Shown: positions 9,881 through 20,361 of the stretch, one piece after another
Numbering within the stretch: position 1 is the stretch's first letter
How the letters are laid out: each line of letters begins with the position of its first letter
Assembly (NCBI GenBank): GCA_947447975.1
Contig: CANFLU010000011.1
Location: forward strand, 1 to 64,000
Direction: 5' to 3'
DNA length: 64,000 nucleotides
Origin: Comamonadaceae bacterium
Lineage (GTDB): Bacteria > Pseudomonadota > Gammaproteobacteria > Burkholderiales > Burkholderiaceae_C
Position numbers and translations under genes: made by a program
Notes under the pieces: generated by a model
The model's database searches: none
Told to the model about the DNA's origin: nothing
Seen by the model: the letters and a program-made list of their open reading frames with translations, nothing else

Positions 9881-11392
9881 TTAATGCAGACGCACACCCT
9901 GGCGCTGTAGCTCCGCCTGTACCCCGTCCATGTCTACCTGCGCGGTGCTCTTGTCCTGCTGAATCGACACCGCCGCCGCTACACCGGCGCCTTGTCCGGT
10001 CACGGTACAGGCCATCATATTACGCATGGCCGCATGCGACACCATGTCACCTGCCACGCAACGCCCTGCCACCAACAGGTTGTCTACTTCCAGGGGCACC
10101 ATGCAGCCATACGGCACCTCAAAATAGCGCCCGGTGGTCGGCAGAATGAGTATGTTGTAGCCATCAATGAACTCGGGAAAAATGCCTACGCTGTCGGCGA
10201 ACTTGGCTTGGCTGCGTACGTCTTCACTACACAGGTTGTAGCGGCCAATGATTTTGCGTGAATCACGTATACCCAGGGTCATTCCAAAATTGCGCAACTT
10301 CGCGTTTTCAAAACCGGGCACCACTTTTTTCAGCGCTGTCAACGCATGCAGCGCTTCCTGTCGACCTTGCATTTCGGCGCGCGTCAAGTCCATCACATCT
10401 GTGGGGTCAAACCCGTACATGTGCGCAAGATTCAAATTGGTGGCCTCGCCGGCAGGCGTGAGTGCCGACCAGGACCCTCCAATATTGGTGCTGTTCGCAG
10501 GGATCACACCCAATTCGCGGGCGGTGTCGAATTCTTTGTCCAGATAAGGGCTGCGCAGCGCGTCCTCTTTGCCCGTAGTCTCTTGCGCCCAGGTGCGGCT
10601 CCAGTCGGCATAGGTGGCGGGCTGGCTTTCGGTGTAGTTCAAAAAGGCCTGCGTATTCACACCCGAGGCGTTAAATACGGTGGTCATGCCCAGCATCTTG
10701 TCCTTGGGTGTTTTACGGTAGCTGGCACCGGCCAGGTGGGCAATGTCAGCGTCGCCTGAACAATCCACAATGCGCTTGGCCAGCACCACTTGTCGGCCCG
10801 ATTTGCTCTCGGTGACGATACCCCGCAAGCGTTTGCCGTCCGCCTCAAAAATCACGTCCACCGCCATGCAATGCAATATCGGCCGCACGCCGGCCTCGCT
10901 GATCAGGCGGTCCGCCACCAACTTAAAAAAATCTGCGTCCAGGCACTGGCTGTCGTTGTAGGGCCACTTAATCGCGCCACCCATTTGCGCGGCGATGCGT
11001 TCCATTTCAATACCTATACCCTCGCCTTCCACCGTACCCTCGTAGCGGTACCAGGCCAGGGTTTCCATCCCCACGGTGGTAATCACGCCGCCTAGGCAGC
11101 CAAAGCGCTCCAGCAGCACGGTGTCGGCACCTGCACGGCGCGCGGCCAATGCGGCCGAAATGCCCGCAGGCCCTGCCCCCACCACCAGTACATCGCACTG
11201 CGTGAGTACCGGTAGCGCTTTGGCAGGTTCATGGTAGACCTGCTGCTCTGCATCGAACGCACCCGCAGCAGGTGGCGCATGGCGCAGCACCTCGCCCTCG
11301 GCCGTTTCACGCCGACTAACGGCCATGCGTTGCCCAGCCCAGCGGGTGAGCATGCGCTGGGCGCGCGCGGCGTATTTATCCTCGTCCGTCAT
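9881..11392 (-). CDS. FAD-dependent oxidoreductase (FAD_oxidored/PF12831-like)
   Basis: Rossmann motif CDVLVVGAGPAGISAALAARRAGADTVLLERFGCLGG and C-terminal VDNLLVAGRCVAGDMVSHAAMRNM. ORF open to 11458; start probably M at 11392 (MTDEDKYAARA). Confidence 0.85.
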   Translation of the reverse strand: MTDEDKYAARAQRMLTRWAGQRMAVSRRETAEGEVLRHAPPAAGAFDAEQQVYHEPAKALPVLTQCDVLVVGAGPAGISAALAARRAGADTVLLERFGCLGGVITTVGMETLAWYRYEGTVEGEGIGIEMERIAAQMGGAIKWPYNDSQCLDADFFKLVADRLISEAGVRPILHCMAVDVIFEADGKRLRGIVTESKSGRQVVLAKRIVDCSGDADIAHLAGASYRKTPKDKMLGMTTVFNASGVNTQAFLNYTESQPATYADWSRTWAQETTGKEDALRSPYLDKEFDTARELGVIPANSTNIGGSWSALTPAGEATNLNLAHMYGFDPTDVMDLTRAEMQGRQEALHALTALKKVVPGFENAKLRNFGMTLGIRDSRKIIGRYNLCSEDVRSQAKFADSVGIFPEFIDGYNILILPTTGRYFEVPYGCMVPLEVDNLLVAGRCVAGDMVSHAAMRNMMACTVTGQGAGVAAAVSIQQDKSTAQVDMDGVQAELQRQGVRLH

Positions 11393-11770
11393 CGGGGCAC
11401 TCCAATCTTGAGGCAGCAAGCACACTGCGCGCATTGTGAAAGCGCAGCCTTCGGGCAATTTATTAAATTGCGCCTCCTAATGGCGCAGTCGCGGCAGAAA
11501 ATGCAGAGCCAGCAAAGCCCGGCGGCTAGCACTTCGCGCATTTTCACTCGGTACCCACTTCCGCCCCGGGGCGCACAAGCCATGTTACGACCAGCGGCAA
11601 GCAGGTTTTTTCGCGTTGCGCGTTAGCGCTTAAGCGGCTGCACCACCACCCTACGACAGGGGGAACTGCATAGAATTACGCCGCACGCTCAATGCGATGG
11701 CCCTTGGGGCATCGCGGACACGGCGTGTAAACGCACATTCCTGCATCGGTACTACGCGGAGACACCCCAC

Positions 11771-13330
11771 ATGACAGCAGAAGCAACAGCGCCCAGCTCG
11801 CCGGCACGACGTCGCGCGGGCCGCGGCAGCGGCACCATCCGCGTTGCACCCCCCACCACCAAATACCGCAATCTCAAGCATCGCCTGCCGCCAACACCTA
11901 TTGTGTCAGAAGATGAATTGGAAGCGATCCATAACGCCTCGCTGACGATCCTTGAAGAAATGGGTATGGATTTCATGCACCCGGGCGCGCGAGAAATTTT
12001 GAAAAAGGCCGGTGCCGATGTGCGCGAAGGTTCGGAGCGTGTGCGCTTTGACCGCAATTTGATTTTGCAGAGCATCAAAACCTGCCCCTCCGAATTCACG
12101 CTGCATGCGCGCAACCCGGAGCGCAACATCCGCATCGGCGGCAAGAACTTGGCCTTTGCGCAAGTGGCCAGCCCGCCCAATTGTTCGGACATGCAAGGCG
12201 GACGGCGCGCAGGCAACCAACAGGACTTCCGCAACCTGGTGAAACTAGCGCAGCGCTACGACATCATCCACTGCACCGGTGGCTATCCGGTGGAACCGGT
12301 CGATTTGCATGCCTCGGTGCGGCACTTGGACTGTTTGTCCGACATCGCCAAACTCACCGACAAAGCTTTTCACGCCTACTCGCTGGGCAAAGAGCGCAAC
12401 CAAGATGCGCTGGAAATCGTGCGCATTGTGCGTGGCATCAGCCATGAACAGCTCGAGCGCGAACCTTCGCTGTTCTCCATCATCAACAGTTCTTCGCCGC
12501 TGCGCCTGGACACGCCGATGCTGCAAGGCATCATGGAAATGTCTTCTCGTAACCAGATCATCATGCTCACGCCTTTCACACTGGCCGGGGCGATGGCGCC
12601 GGTAACGATTGCCGGTGCGCTGGCGCAGCAAAATGCAGAGGCGCTAGCCGGAATTACCCTGACCCAATTGGTGCGCCCTGGCGCACCGGTGGTCTACGGC
12701 GGCTTTACCTCCAATGTCGATATGAAAAGTGGCGCGCCCGCTTTTGGCACGCCCGAGTACATGAAAGCTGTACTGGTAGGCGGACAACTGTGCCGCAAAT
12801 ACGGTATTCCTTACCGCACCTCGAATGTGAACGCCGCCAATACCGTGGACGCACAGGCGGCCTATGAATCGGTGTTTTCTTTGTGGGCGCTGACGCAAGC
12901 CGGTGGCAATTTCATCATGCACAGCGCCGGGTGGATGGAAGGCGGGCTGACCGCCTCGTTTGAAAAATTTATCCTCGACTGCGACCTCTTGCAAATGGTG
13001 GCCGAGTTCCTGACACCGCTGGATGTCAGCCCTGCCGGACTGGCGCTCGATGCGATACGCGACGTGGGCCCCGGCGGCCACTACTTTGGCACAGCGCATA
13101 CGCTGGAGCGTTTTGAGACGGCGTTTTATTCGCCGATTATTTCGGACTGGCGCAACTTCGAATCCTGGGACGAAGGCGGTCGGCCCACGGCTTATCAAAA
13201 AGCCAACACGATTTGGCAAAAAGAGCTGGAAGCCTACGAACGTCCGCCTATGGATGCGGCCATCGAAGAAGAGCTCGACGCCTTTGTCAGTCTGCGCAAG
13301 TCCCAGGGCGGCGCACCCACCGATTTTTAA
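11771..13330 (+). CDS. Trimethylamine/betaine methyltransferase family protein (MttB superfamily, non-pyrrolysine)
   Basis: 519 aa COG5598-like sequence (LKHRLPPTPIVSEDELEAIHNASLTILEEMGMDFMHPGAREILKKAGADV; GAMAPVTIAGALAQQNAEALAGI); no in-frame TAG. Confidence 0.88.
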   Translation: MTAEATAPSSPARRRAGRGSGTIRVAPPTTKYRNLKHRLPPTPIVSEDELEAIHNASLTILEEMGMDFMHPGAREILKKAGADVREGSERVRFDRNLILQSIKTCPSEFTLHARNPERNIRIGGKNLAFAQVASPPNCSDMQGGRRAGNQQDFRNLVKLAQRYDIIHCTGGYPVEPVDLHASVRHLDCLSDIAKLTDKAFHAYSLGKERNQDALEIVRIVRGISHEQLEREPSLFSIINSSSPLRLDTPMLQGIMEMSSRNQIIMLTPFTLAGAMAPVTIAGALAQQNAEALAGITLTQLVRPGAPVVYGGFTSNVDMKSGAPAFGTPEYMKAVLVGGQLCRKYGIPYRTSNVNAANTVDAQAAYESVFSLWALTQAGGNFIMHSAGWMEGGLTASFEKFILDCDLLQMVAEFLTPLDVSPAGLALDAIRDVGPGGHYFGTAHTLERFETAFYSPIISDWRNFESWDEGGRPTAYQKANTIWQKELEAYERPPMDAAIEEELDAFVSLRKSQGGAPTDF

Positions 13331-13365
13331 TTTTTTGTTTTTCTCTGGTAGAAGGATTTGAAAGT

Positions 13366-15795
13366 ATGAAAACAAGCGCACGGGTAGTCATCATCGGCGG
13401 CGGTGTCGTCGGATGTTCGGTGCTTTACCACCTGACCAAAAAAGGCTGGAGCGATGTGATGCTGCTCGAGCGCGACCAACTCACCTCGGGCTCCACCTGG
13501 CACGCAGCCGGAGGCTTTCACACGCTCAACGGCGACCCCAATGTGGCCATGCTGCAAAGCTACACGGTCAGCCTGTATGAAGAGTTGGAGCGTATCTCCG
13601 GCCAGTCCTGCGGTATGCACAAATCGCCCGGCATCATGCTGGCCGATACGCCCGAGCGCATGGAGTTTTTGAAGATGACGGTGGCGCGCGGCCGCTACCT
13701 GGGCATGGAGACCGAAATCATCTCCATCAAAGAAGCACTGAACTACTTCCCCTTCATCGAAGAAAAATATTTTCTGGGGGCGCTGCTAGACCCTAATGAA
13801 GGCCACCTGGATCCCAGCGGCACCACCTATGCCTATGCCAAGGCGGCCCGCCTTGGGGGTGCCACCATTGAAGTGCAAACCAAGGTGGAAAGTTTGGAGC
13901 AAAAGCCCGACGGTACCTGGCGCGTGATCACCAACAAAGGCGTGGTCGAGTGCGAACATGTGGTGAACGCCGGCGGCCTGTGGGCACGCGAAGTGGGCCG
14001 CATGGTCGGCATTGAACTGCCAGTGCTGGCCATGGAGCACATGTATTTGGTTACTGACGACATTCCTGAAGTGGAAGCCTTTAACAAGAGCGCGGGCAAA
14101 GAGATCGGCCATGTGATCGACTTCGGCGCCGAAAGCTATTTGCGCCAAGAGGGCAAAGGCATGGTGCTAGGCGTATACGAGCAGGCAGGCAAGCCCTGGT
14201 CGACGAAAACTACGCCCTGGAGCTTTGGCCAAGAGCTGCTGCAGCCTGACCTGGACCGCATTGCACCATCATTAGAAATCGCCTTCAAGCATTTCCCCAC
14301 GCTCGAGCATGCAGGTATCAAGCGCGTGATCAACGGGCCATTTACTTTCGCGCCCGACGGCAACCCCTTGGTCGGCCCGGTGCAAGGGCGCACCAATTTT
14401 TGGTCTGCCTGCGGCGTGATGGCTGGCTTTAGCCAAGGCGGCGGCGTGGGCCTTGCCCTCTCCAACTGGATGGTCGATGGCGACCCCGGCTTTGATATCT
14501 GGGGCATGGATGTCGCGCGCTACGGTGACTGGGCGACGCGCACCTATACCAATGCCAAAGTGCGCGAAAACTATTCACGCCGATTCCGTATCCGCTTCCC
14601 CAACGAAGAGCTACCCGCAGGCCGTCCATTGCAAACCACGCCTTTGTACGACAAATTCATCGAACAAGGTGCTGTCATGGGCGACTCCTGGGGCATGGAA
14701 ACGCCGCTGTGGTTTGCGCCCAAAGGTTCCGAAGCCAAAGACATCGTGTCTTTCCACCGCTCCAACGACTTTGCGCCTATCAAAGCAGAGTGCAAAGCGG
14801 TACGGGAAGCCGTCGGTGTGACGGAAGTAGCCAATTTCGCTAAGTATGAAATCACCGGCCCCGGCGCCGAGACTTGGCTGCAGGGCCTGATGACCAACAC
14901 CTTGCCCAAGACGGGCCGTTTGCAGCTCTGCCCCATGCTCAACCACCAAGGCAAGATCATTGGCGACTTCACCATCGCCAAGGCCGACGAAGGCCGCTTC
15001 ATGATGTGGGGCTCCAGCCAGGCGCAGGTCTACCACATGCGCTGGTTTGAGCAGACCTTGCCCAAAGACGGCTCGGTGCACATCACGCCTTACGGCATGA
15101 AGCTGATCGGCCTATCGATTGCTGGCCCCAAGTCGCGCGAACTGCTGCAACGCCTGACCGACGAAGACGTGTCCAACGAGGCGTTCAAGTTCATGGACTA
15201 CCGCGAAATGGAAATTGCCACCGTGCAAGCCAAGATCAACCGCGTCACCTACACCGGCGACCTGGGCTACGAGATCTGGGTAGCGCCCGAGTACCAGCGC
15301 CGCTTGTACGAAAGCATCATGGCTGCGGGCGCTGATTTGGGCATTCAAAACTTCGGCATGCGTGCGCTGTTGTGCCTGCGTCTGGAGAAAAACTTCGGTA
15401 CCTGGTTCCGCGAATTCCGTCCCATCTACGGTCCCTTCGAAGCCGGCCTGGACCGCTTTGTCAAACTCGACAAGCACGAGTACATCGGCAAAGCCGCCGC
15501 CATAAAAGAGAAACAAGAAGGCCCCAAAAAGACGCGCATCTTCATGGTGGTCGACGCGCTGGATTGCGACGTGATGGGCGACGAGCCGATCTGGGTCGAT
15601 GGCAAAGTGGTAGGCTGGGTCACCTCAGGCGGCTTTGGCCACTATGTGAACCAATCGCTGGCGCAAGGCTATATCCCCACCGAATGCTTCAAGCCGGACA
15701 TGGCACTGGAGATTGAAATCCTGGGCGAGCGTCGTCCTGCCCGCCTGCAAATGGACCCGCCTTTTGACCCTGAAGCCAAACGCATGCGCATGTAA
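13366..15795 (+). CDS. Dimethylglycine/sarcosine dehydrogenase-like flavoprotein with C-terminal GcvT-type domain
   Basis: FAD motif ARVVIIGGGVVGCSVLYHLTKKGWSDVMLLERDQLTSGSTWHAAGG plus GcvT-like folate region (GYEIWVAPEYQRRLYESIMAAGADLGIQNFGMRALLCLRLEKNFGTWFREF). ORF open from 13213; true ATG at 13366. Confidence 0.9.
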   Translation: MKTSARVVIIGGGVVGCSVLYHLTKKGWSDVMLLERDQLTSGSTWHAAGGFHTLNGDPNVAMLQSYTVSLYEELERISGQSCGMHKSPGIMLADTPERMEFLKMTVARGRYLGMETEIISIKEALNYFPFIEEKYFLGALLDPNEGHLDPSGTTYAYAKAARLGGATIEVQTKVESLEQKPDGTWRVITNKGVVECEHVVNAGGLWAREVGRMVGIELPVLAMEHMYLVTDDIPEVEAFNKSAGKEIGHVIDFGAESYLRQEGKGMVLGVYEQAGKPWSTKTTPWSFGQELLQPDLDRIAPSLEIAFKHFPTLEHAGIKRVINGPFTFAPDGNPLVGPVQGRTNFWSACGVMAGFSQGGGVGLALSNWMVDGDPGFDIWGMDVARYGDWATRTYTNAKVRENYSRRFRIRFPNEELPAGRPLQTTPLYDKFIEQGAVMGDSWGMETPLWFAPKGSEAKDIVSFHRSNDFAPIKAECKAVREAVGVTEVANFAKYEITGPGAETWLQGLMTNTLPKTGRLQLCPMLNHQGKIIGDFTIAKADEGRFMMWGSSQAQVYHMRWFEQTLPKDGSVHITPYGMKLIGLSIAGPKSRELLQRLTDEDVSNEAFKFMDYREMEIATVQAKINRVTYTGDLGYEIWVAPEYQRRLYESIMAAGADLGIQNFGMRALLCLRLEKNFGTWFREFRPIYGPFEAGLDRFVKLDKHEYIGKAAAIKEKQEGPKKTRIFMVVDALDCDVMGDEPIWVDGKVVGWVTSGGFGHYVNQSLAQGYIPTECFKPDMALEIEILGERRPARLQMDPPFDPEAKRMRM

Positions 15796-15807
15796 GGAGC
15801 CCACCCG

Positions 15808-17064
15808 ATGACGCACTACTCGGCCTGGTCGCTGCTGCGCAACGCCCTTGGCGGCCATCAACATTGGGATCGCGCCTGGCGCGACCCCGAGCCGCGCAAA
15901 AGCTACGACGTCATCATCATTGGCGGGGGTGGCCACGGTTTAGCTACGGCCTATTACCTGGCTAAAAACCATGGCGTCAAAAATATTGCGGTGCTGGAAA
16001 AAGGCTATATCGGTTCGGGCAATGCGGGGCGCAACACCACTATCGTGCGCTCTAACTACATGATGCAGGACAACACCGCGTTTTACGAGCATTCCATGTC
16101 CTTATGGCGCGGCATGTCGCAAGAGCTCAACTACAACGTGATGTTCTCGCCGCGCGGTTATTTGTACGTCACCATGTCGCCCAGTGGGCACGATGCACAA
16201 ATTCGCCGCGCCAACATCATGCGCCTGAACGGCATTCGCGCCGATATCTTGACCCGCGAAGACGTGATGAAAGAAGCCCCCTATCTCGATTTTTCAGACG
16301 AGGCGCGCTTTCCCATTTATGGCGCCATGCTGCAACCGGACGCGGGCACGGCGCGCCACGATGCGGTCGTCTGGGGCTATGCGCGTGCGGCCAATGCCCT
16401 GGGCGTGGACATCATCCAAAACTGCGAAGTACGCGACTTTGAATGGACGGGTGAGCGCATCACCGGCGTGCATACGTCGCGCGGCACCATCAGCGCCGGC
16501 AAGGTGGGCATGGCGGTAGCGGGGAACACCTCGCCACTTGCGCAAAAAGCAGGGCTGCAATTGCCCATCGACAGCCACGTGCTGCAAGCCTATGTCACCG
16601 AGTCCATCAAACCTATCGTCAACCATGTGGTGGTGTGGTCGGCCTCCTATTTCTATTTCTCGCAGTCGGACAAAGGCGGCCTGGTGTTTGGCGGCCATAT
16701 TGACCGCTATAACTCCTATGCCCAGCGCGGTAACCTGGCCAATGTCAGCGAGGTCACGCAAGCCTTGGTCAGCGCCATGCCCAGCGCAGCCCGACTGCGC
16801 GTGCTGCGCCACTGGGGCGGCATCATGGACATGACGCCTGATGGCAGCCCCATCATCACCAAAACGCCAGTCGATGGGCTCTACCTCAATACCGGTTGGT
16901 GCTACGGCGGCTTTAAAGCCACGCCGGCCTCGGGCTGGTGTTTTGCGCACACGATTGCCCACGATGCGCCCCACGCCTACAACGCCGGCTTCACGCTAGA
17001 TCGCTTTGCCCAGGGCCGCTACATCGACGAAGCAGGCACTGGGCCTTACAACCATTTGCAATAG
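15808..17064 (+). CDS. soxB: Sarcosine oxidase subunit beta
   Basis: SoxB-type FAD domain (YDVIIIGGGGHGLATAYYLAKNHGVKNIAVLEKGYIGSGNAGRNTTIVRSNY). Confidence 0.93.
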   Translation: MTHYSAWSLLRNALGGHQHWDRAWRDPEPRKSYDVIIIGGGGHGLATAYYLAKNHGVKNIAVLEKGYIGSGNAGRNTTIVRSNYMMQDNTAFYEHSMSLWRGMSQELNYNVMFSPRGYLYVTMSPSGHDAQIRRANIMRLNGIRADILTREDVMKEAPYLDFSDEARFPIYGAMLQPDAGTARHDAVVWGYARAANALGVDIIQNCEVRDFEWTGERITGVHTSRGTISAGKVGMAVAGNTSPLAQKAGLQLPIDSHVLQAYVTESIKPIVNHVVVWSASYFYFSQSDKGGLVFGGHIDRYNSYAQRGNLANVSEVTQALVSAMPSAARLRVLRHWGGIMDMTPDGSPIITKTPVDGLYLNTGWCYGGFKATPASGWCFAHTIAHDAPHAYNAGFTLDRFAQGRYIDEAGTGPYNHLQ

Positions 17065-17080
17065 AAAGGGCAGACCCACC

Positions 17081-17350
17081 ATGCTACGCATCGCCTGCCC
17101 CTACTGCGGCACCCGTGACCACGAAGAGTTCAGCTACTTTGGTGACGCCACCCAGGCCTACCCCGACCTCGGTGTTGAAAACCATGCGGCCTGGGTGGAA
17201 ACCGTTTACACCCGCCCCAACCCGCGCGGCATGCACAGCGAGTTTTGGCAGCACACGCTAGGCTGCCGCCGCTGGTTAGTCGTCAAGCGCCATACGGTGA
17301 CGCACGACATCGAATCGGTGGTCCCTGCTGCGCAAAGGACTTTGCCATGA
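17081..17350 (+). CDS. soxD: Sarcosine oxidase subunit delta
   Basis: Small Zn-binding protein MLRIACPYCGTRDHEEFSYFGDA...HTLGCRRWLVVKRHTVTHDI; overlaps soxA start by ATGA. Confidence 0.93.
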   Translation: MLRIACPYCGTRDHEEFSYFGDATQAYPDLGVENHAAWVETVYTRPNPRGMHSEFWQHTLGCRRWLVVKRHTVTHDIESVVPAAQRTLP

Positions 17351-20300
17351 ACCAGCCCCCATCCGCCCAAGGCGGCAAGCAGCGCTTGGCCAGCGGTGGC
17401 CGCATAGACCGCAGCAAGCCATTGAGCTTCACGCTGGACGGCTCGCCCTACCAGGGCTTTGCCGGTGATACCCTGGCCTCGACGCTGCTGGCGCATAACG
17501 TGCATTTGGTAGGCCGGTCTTTCAAATACCATCGGCCGCGCGGTATTGTGGGCTCGGGCGTGGAAGAGCCTAATGCCTTGTTCACCCTAGGCGATGGCAG
17601 CACGCGCGAGCCCAATATCGCAGCCACCACCACCGAGCTGGAGCAAGGCCTGCGCGCCCGCACGCAAAACGCCTGGCCCTCGGTCAGCCTAGATTTCATG
17701 GCCATTAACTCCCTGCTCTCGCCGGTGTTTGTGGCCGGGTTTTATTACAAAACCTTTATGGGGCCCACGCGCAAGGCCTGGATGTTTTACGAGCACTTCA
17801 TACGCAAGGCCGCAGGCCTAGGCGCATCGGTGGCGGACTTTGACATCCACCGCTACGACTACCACAACGACTATGTCGATGTGCTGGTGATTGGCTCGGG
17901 TCCTGCCGGTCTGGCCGCCGCGCTGCAAGCGGCGCGCGCCGGTACGGATGTGATGTTGGTCGAGCAAGACTTTGAACTCGGTGGTGCCTTGCTCAATTGC
18001 CCTGCTAGCAGCGCCCAAGCACAGTGGCTGGCGCATATGCTGCAAGAAATCAAGGCGACGGGGCGGGTGCGACTGCTGACCCGCAGCACTTCCTTTGGCA
18101 TCTACGACGGCAACACCGTGGGCGTCATTGAACGCAGCGCGCCTGGCCTTGCCGACCCCGATTTTGGTGTGCCGCGCCAGCGCATGCGCACGGTGCGCGC
18201 CAACGCCATCGTCATGGCCTGCGGTGCTATCGAGCGGCCTTTGGTGTTTGGCGGCAACGACAAACCCGCTGTCATGCTCAGCAGCGCAGTGGGCGCCTAT
18301 GTCAACCGCTATGCAGTGGCTCCGGGTCGGCGTGCGCTGTTTTGCGTGAACAACGACGCCGCTTATGCAGACGCCATTTGCCTGGCCCAGGCCGGTGCGC
18401 AAGTGCAGCTGGTCGACCTGCGCCCCACCACCAACCCAGCGCTTTTGGGCGCGGCTAATAACGTAGGCATCACTGTCCACCACGGCAGCGCGGTTACGCA
18501 AGTGCGCGGATTTCAGCGCGCCAACACCGTGCGCATCGAAGGCTTTGATAGCAACACCGGCCGCGTCATGGGCGGCGCCGCGCACCATGAGGTGGACCTG
18601 GTCGCCATGTCCGGCGGTTGGACGCCTACGGTGCACCTGAGCTCGCACCGCAATGTCAAGCCGGTGTACCGCAGCGATATCGCCTGCTTTGTGCCCGGTG
18701 CTTTTGACCGCGCGCAGTTTGGTGCTGGCAGCATGGTGGGCGAACAAAGCTGGGATGGCGCCATCGCCTCGGGCTGGGCAGCAGGCGCGTACGCGGCCGG
18801 CGTGCTTAGCCTGCACAGCGCGGGCGAGGCGCCCTCGCTGCAAGACGCCTATGGCATGGCCTTTGTGCCGGCCGGGCCGCTGCGTTCGCAACAATCAGGT
18901 GGTAAATCCTTTGTCGATTTCCAGCACGATGTCACCGTCGACGATGTGCAACTCGCACACCGCGAAGGCTATGTGTCGGTAGAGCATCTCAAGCGCTACA
19001 CCACGCTGGGCATGGGCACCGACCAGGGCAAGACCTCCAACCTCAATGGCATGGGCGTGATGGCCACCGCACGCGGAATAGACGTGTCCCTGGCCGGTAC
19101 CACCACTTTCCGCCCGCCCTACACCCCGGCAGCATTAGGGGCTCTGGCCGGGCGCAATGTGCGCAGCCACTTCCAACCCGAGCGCCTGACCGCCATGCAC
19201 GACTGGCATCTGGCCCACGGCGGCGTCAAGATGGAAGCGGGCTACTGGTTACGCCCCCTGTGGTACCGCACGCACGGCGCTAGCTTGTCCGAGGCCTATA
19301 AAGCCGAGATGGATTTTGTGCGCGAGAGCGTGGGCATTGCCGATACCTCCACGCTGGGGAAAATCGACGTGCAAGGCCCGGATGCTGCGGAGTTTTTGGA
19401 CCGGGTGTATGTCAATGGCTACTCCAAACTGGCCGTAGGCAAAGCGCGCTATGGCTTTATGTTGCGCGAGGATGGCATCGTCATGGACGACGGCACCACC
19501 ACGCGCATCAGCGATACCCAGTTTTTCATGACCACCACCACCGCGCAAGCGGCCAAGGTGATGAGCCACCTGGAATTTTTGCTGCAAGTGGTCTGGCCCG
19601 AGTTGCGCGTCACCGTGGCTTCGGTTACCGACCAATGGGCGGCCATGAGTATTGCGGGGCCGCGCACGCGCGAAGTGCTGCAAGCGGCCTTCCCGCACCT
19701 GGACTTTGCCGATGCCGCCCTGCCCTTTATGGGTATCTTGGATACCCTAGGCCAAGGCCCCCTGGCAGGCGTTGCGCTGCGCATTCTGCGCCTGACTTTT
19801 TCGGGCGAACTGGCCTACGAAATCTTTGTGCCCACGCACCACGGCCTGGCGGTGTGGGAGCACCTGATGGAAGCGGGCAAGCCTTGGCAACTGCGGCCCT
19901 ACGGCCTCGAAGCACTGGGTTCGCTGCGCATCGAAAAAGGCCATGTCGTGGGCTCAGAGATGGATGGCCGAACCACCTTGGGCGATATGGGCGCAGGCCG
20001 CATGGCCAGCCAGACCAAAGACTTTTGGGGCAAGGCGCTCAGCCATAGCCCGCATTTGCAAAAATCAGACCGGCCCACCTTGGTCGGCCTGGAAGCCGTG
20101 GACCCGGCGCAGCCGCCCAGCAATGGCGCAATCTTGTTTTTTGCCGATGACGAGATACGCGGCCACGGACGCGGCCACATCACTTCCACCACCTTTAGCA
20201 AAACCGTGGGCAAGGCCATTGGCCTGGGCCTGCTGCAAGGCGGCACCGCGCATGTGGGCCAGGAAGTCGTCGCAGCATCACCTGCAACCGGTCGCCAATA

Positions 20301-20361
20301 CCGACTGCGCGTGGTCGAGCCCTGCTTTATCGACCCGCAAGGAGTGCGTTACCGTGTCTGA
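17347..20361 (+). CDS. soxA: Sarcosine oxidase subunit alpha
   Basis: About 1004 aa; N-terminal 2Fe-2S_4-like (FTLDGSPYQGFAGDTLASTLLAHNVHLVGRSFKYHRPRGI), NAD/FAD domain, C-terminal GcvT. Start ATG 17347 overlaps the soxD stop. Confidence 0.94.
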   Translation: MNQPPSAQGGKQRLASGGRIDRSKPLSFTLDGSPYQGFAGDTLASTLLAHNVHLVGRSFKYHRPRGIVGSGVEEPNALFTLGDGSTREPNIAATTTELEQGLRARTQNAWPSVSLDFMAINSLLSPVFVAGFYYKTFMGPTRKAWMFYEHFIRKAAGLGASVADFDIHRYDYHNDYVDVLVIGSGPAGLAAALQAARAGTDVMLVEQDFELGGALLNCPASSAQAQWLAHMLQEIKATGRVRLLTRSTSFGIYDGNTVGVIERSAPGLADPDFGVPRQRMRTVRANAIVMACGAIERPLVFGGNDKPAVMLSSAVGAYVNRYAVAPGRRALFCVNNDAAYADAICLAQAGAQVQLVDLRPTTNPALLGAANNVGITVHHGSAVTQVRGFQRANTVRIEGFDSNTGRVMGGAAHHEVDLVAMSGGWTPTVHLSSHRNVKPVYRSDIACFVPGAFDRAQFGAGSMVGEQSWDGAIASGWAAGAYAAGVLSLHSAGEAPSLQDAYGMAFVPAGPLRSQQSGGKSFVDFQHDVTVDDVQLAHREGYVSVEHLKRYTTLGMGTDQGKTSNLNGMGVMATARGIDVSLAGTTTFRPPYTPAALGALAGRNVRSHFQPERLTAMHDWHLAHGGVKMEAGYWLRPLWYRTHGASLSEAYKAEMDFVRESVGIADTSTLGKIDVQGPDAAEFLDRVYVNGYSKLAVGKARYGFMLREDGIVMDDGTTTRISDTQFFMTTTTAQAAKVMSHLEFLLQVVWPELRVTVASVTDQWAAMSIAGPRTREVLQAAFPHLDFADAALPFMGILDTLGQGPLAGVALRILRLTFSGELAYEIFVPTHHGLAVWEHLMEAGKPWQLRPYGLEALGSLRIEKGHVVGSEMDGRTTLGDMGAGRMASQTKDFWGKALSHSPHLQKSDRPTLVGLEAVDPAQPPSNGAILFFADDEIRGHGRGHITSTTFSKTVGKAIGLGLLQGGTAHVGQEVVAASPATGRQYRLRVVEPCFIDPQGVRYRV

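Noticed and set aside
12644-13381. 245-aa minus-strand ORF opposite the MttB-like gene
   Set aside because: Antisense to a conserved enzyme; translation has no family features.
17818-18894. 358-aa minus-strand ORF opposite soxA
   Set aside because: Antisense shadow ORF in GC-rich sequence; Arg/His/Ala-rich composition and no domain, while the plus strand encodes clear SoxA.
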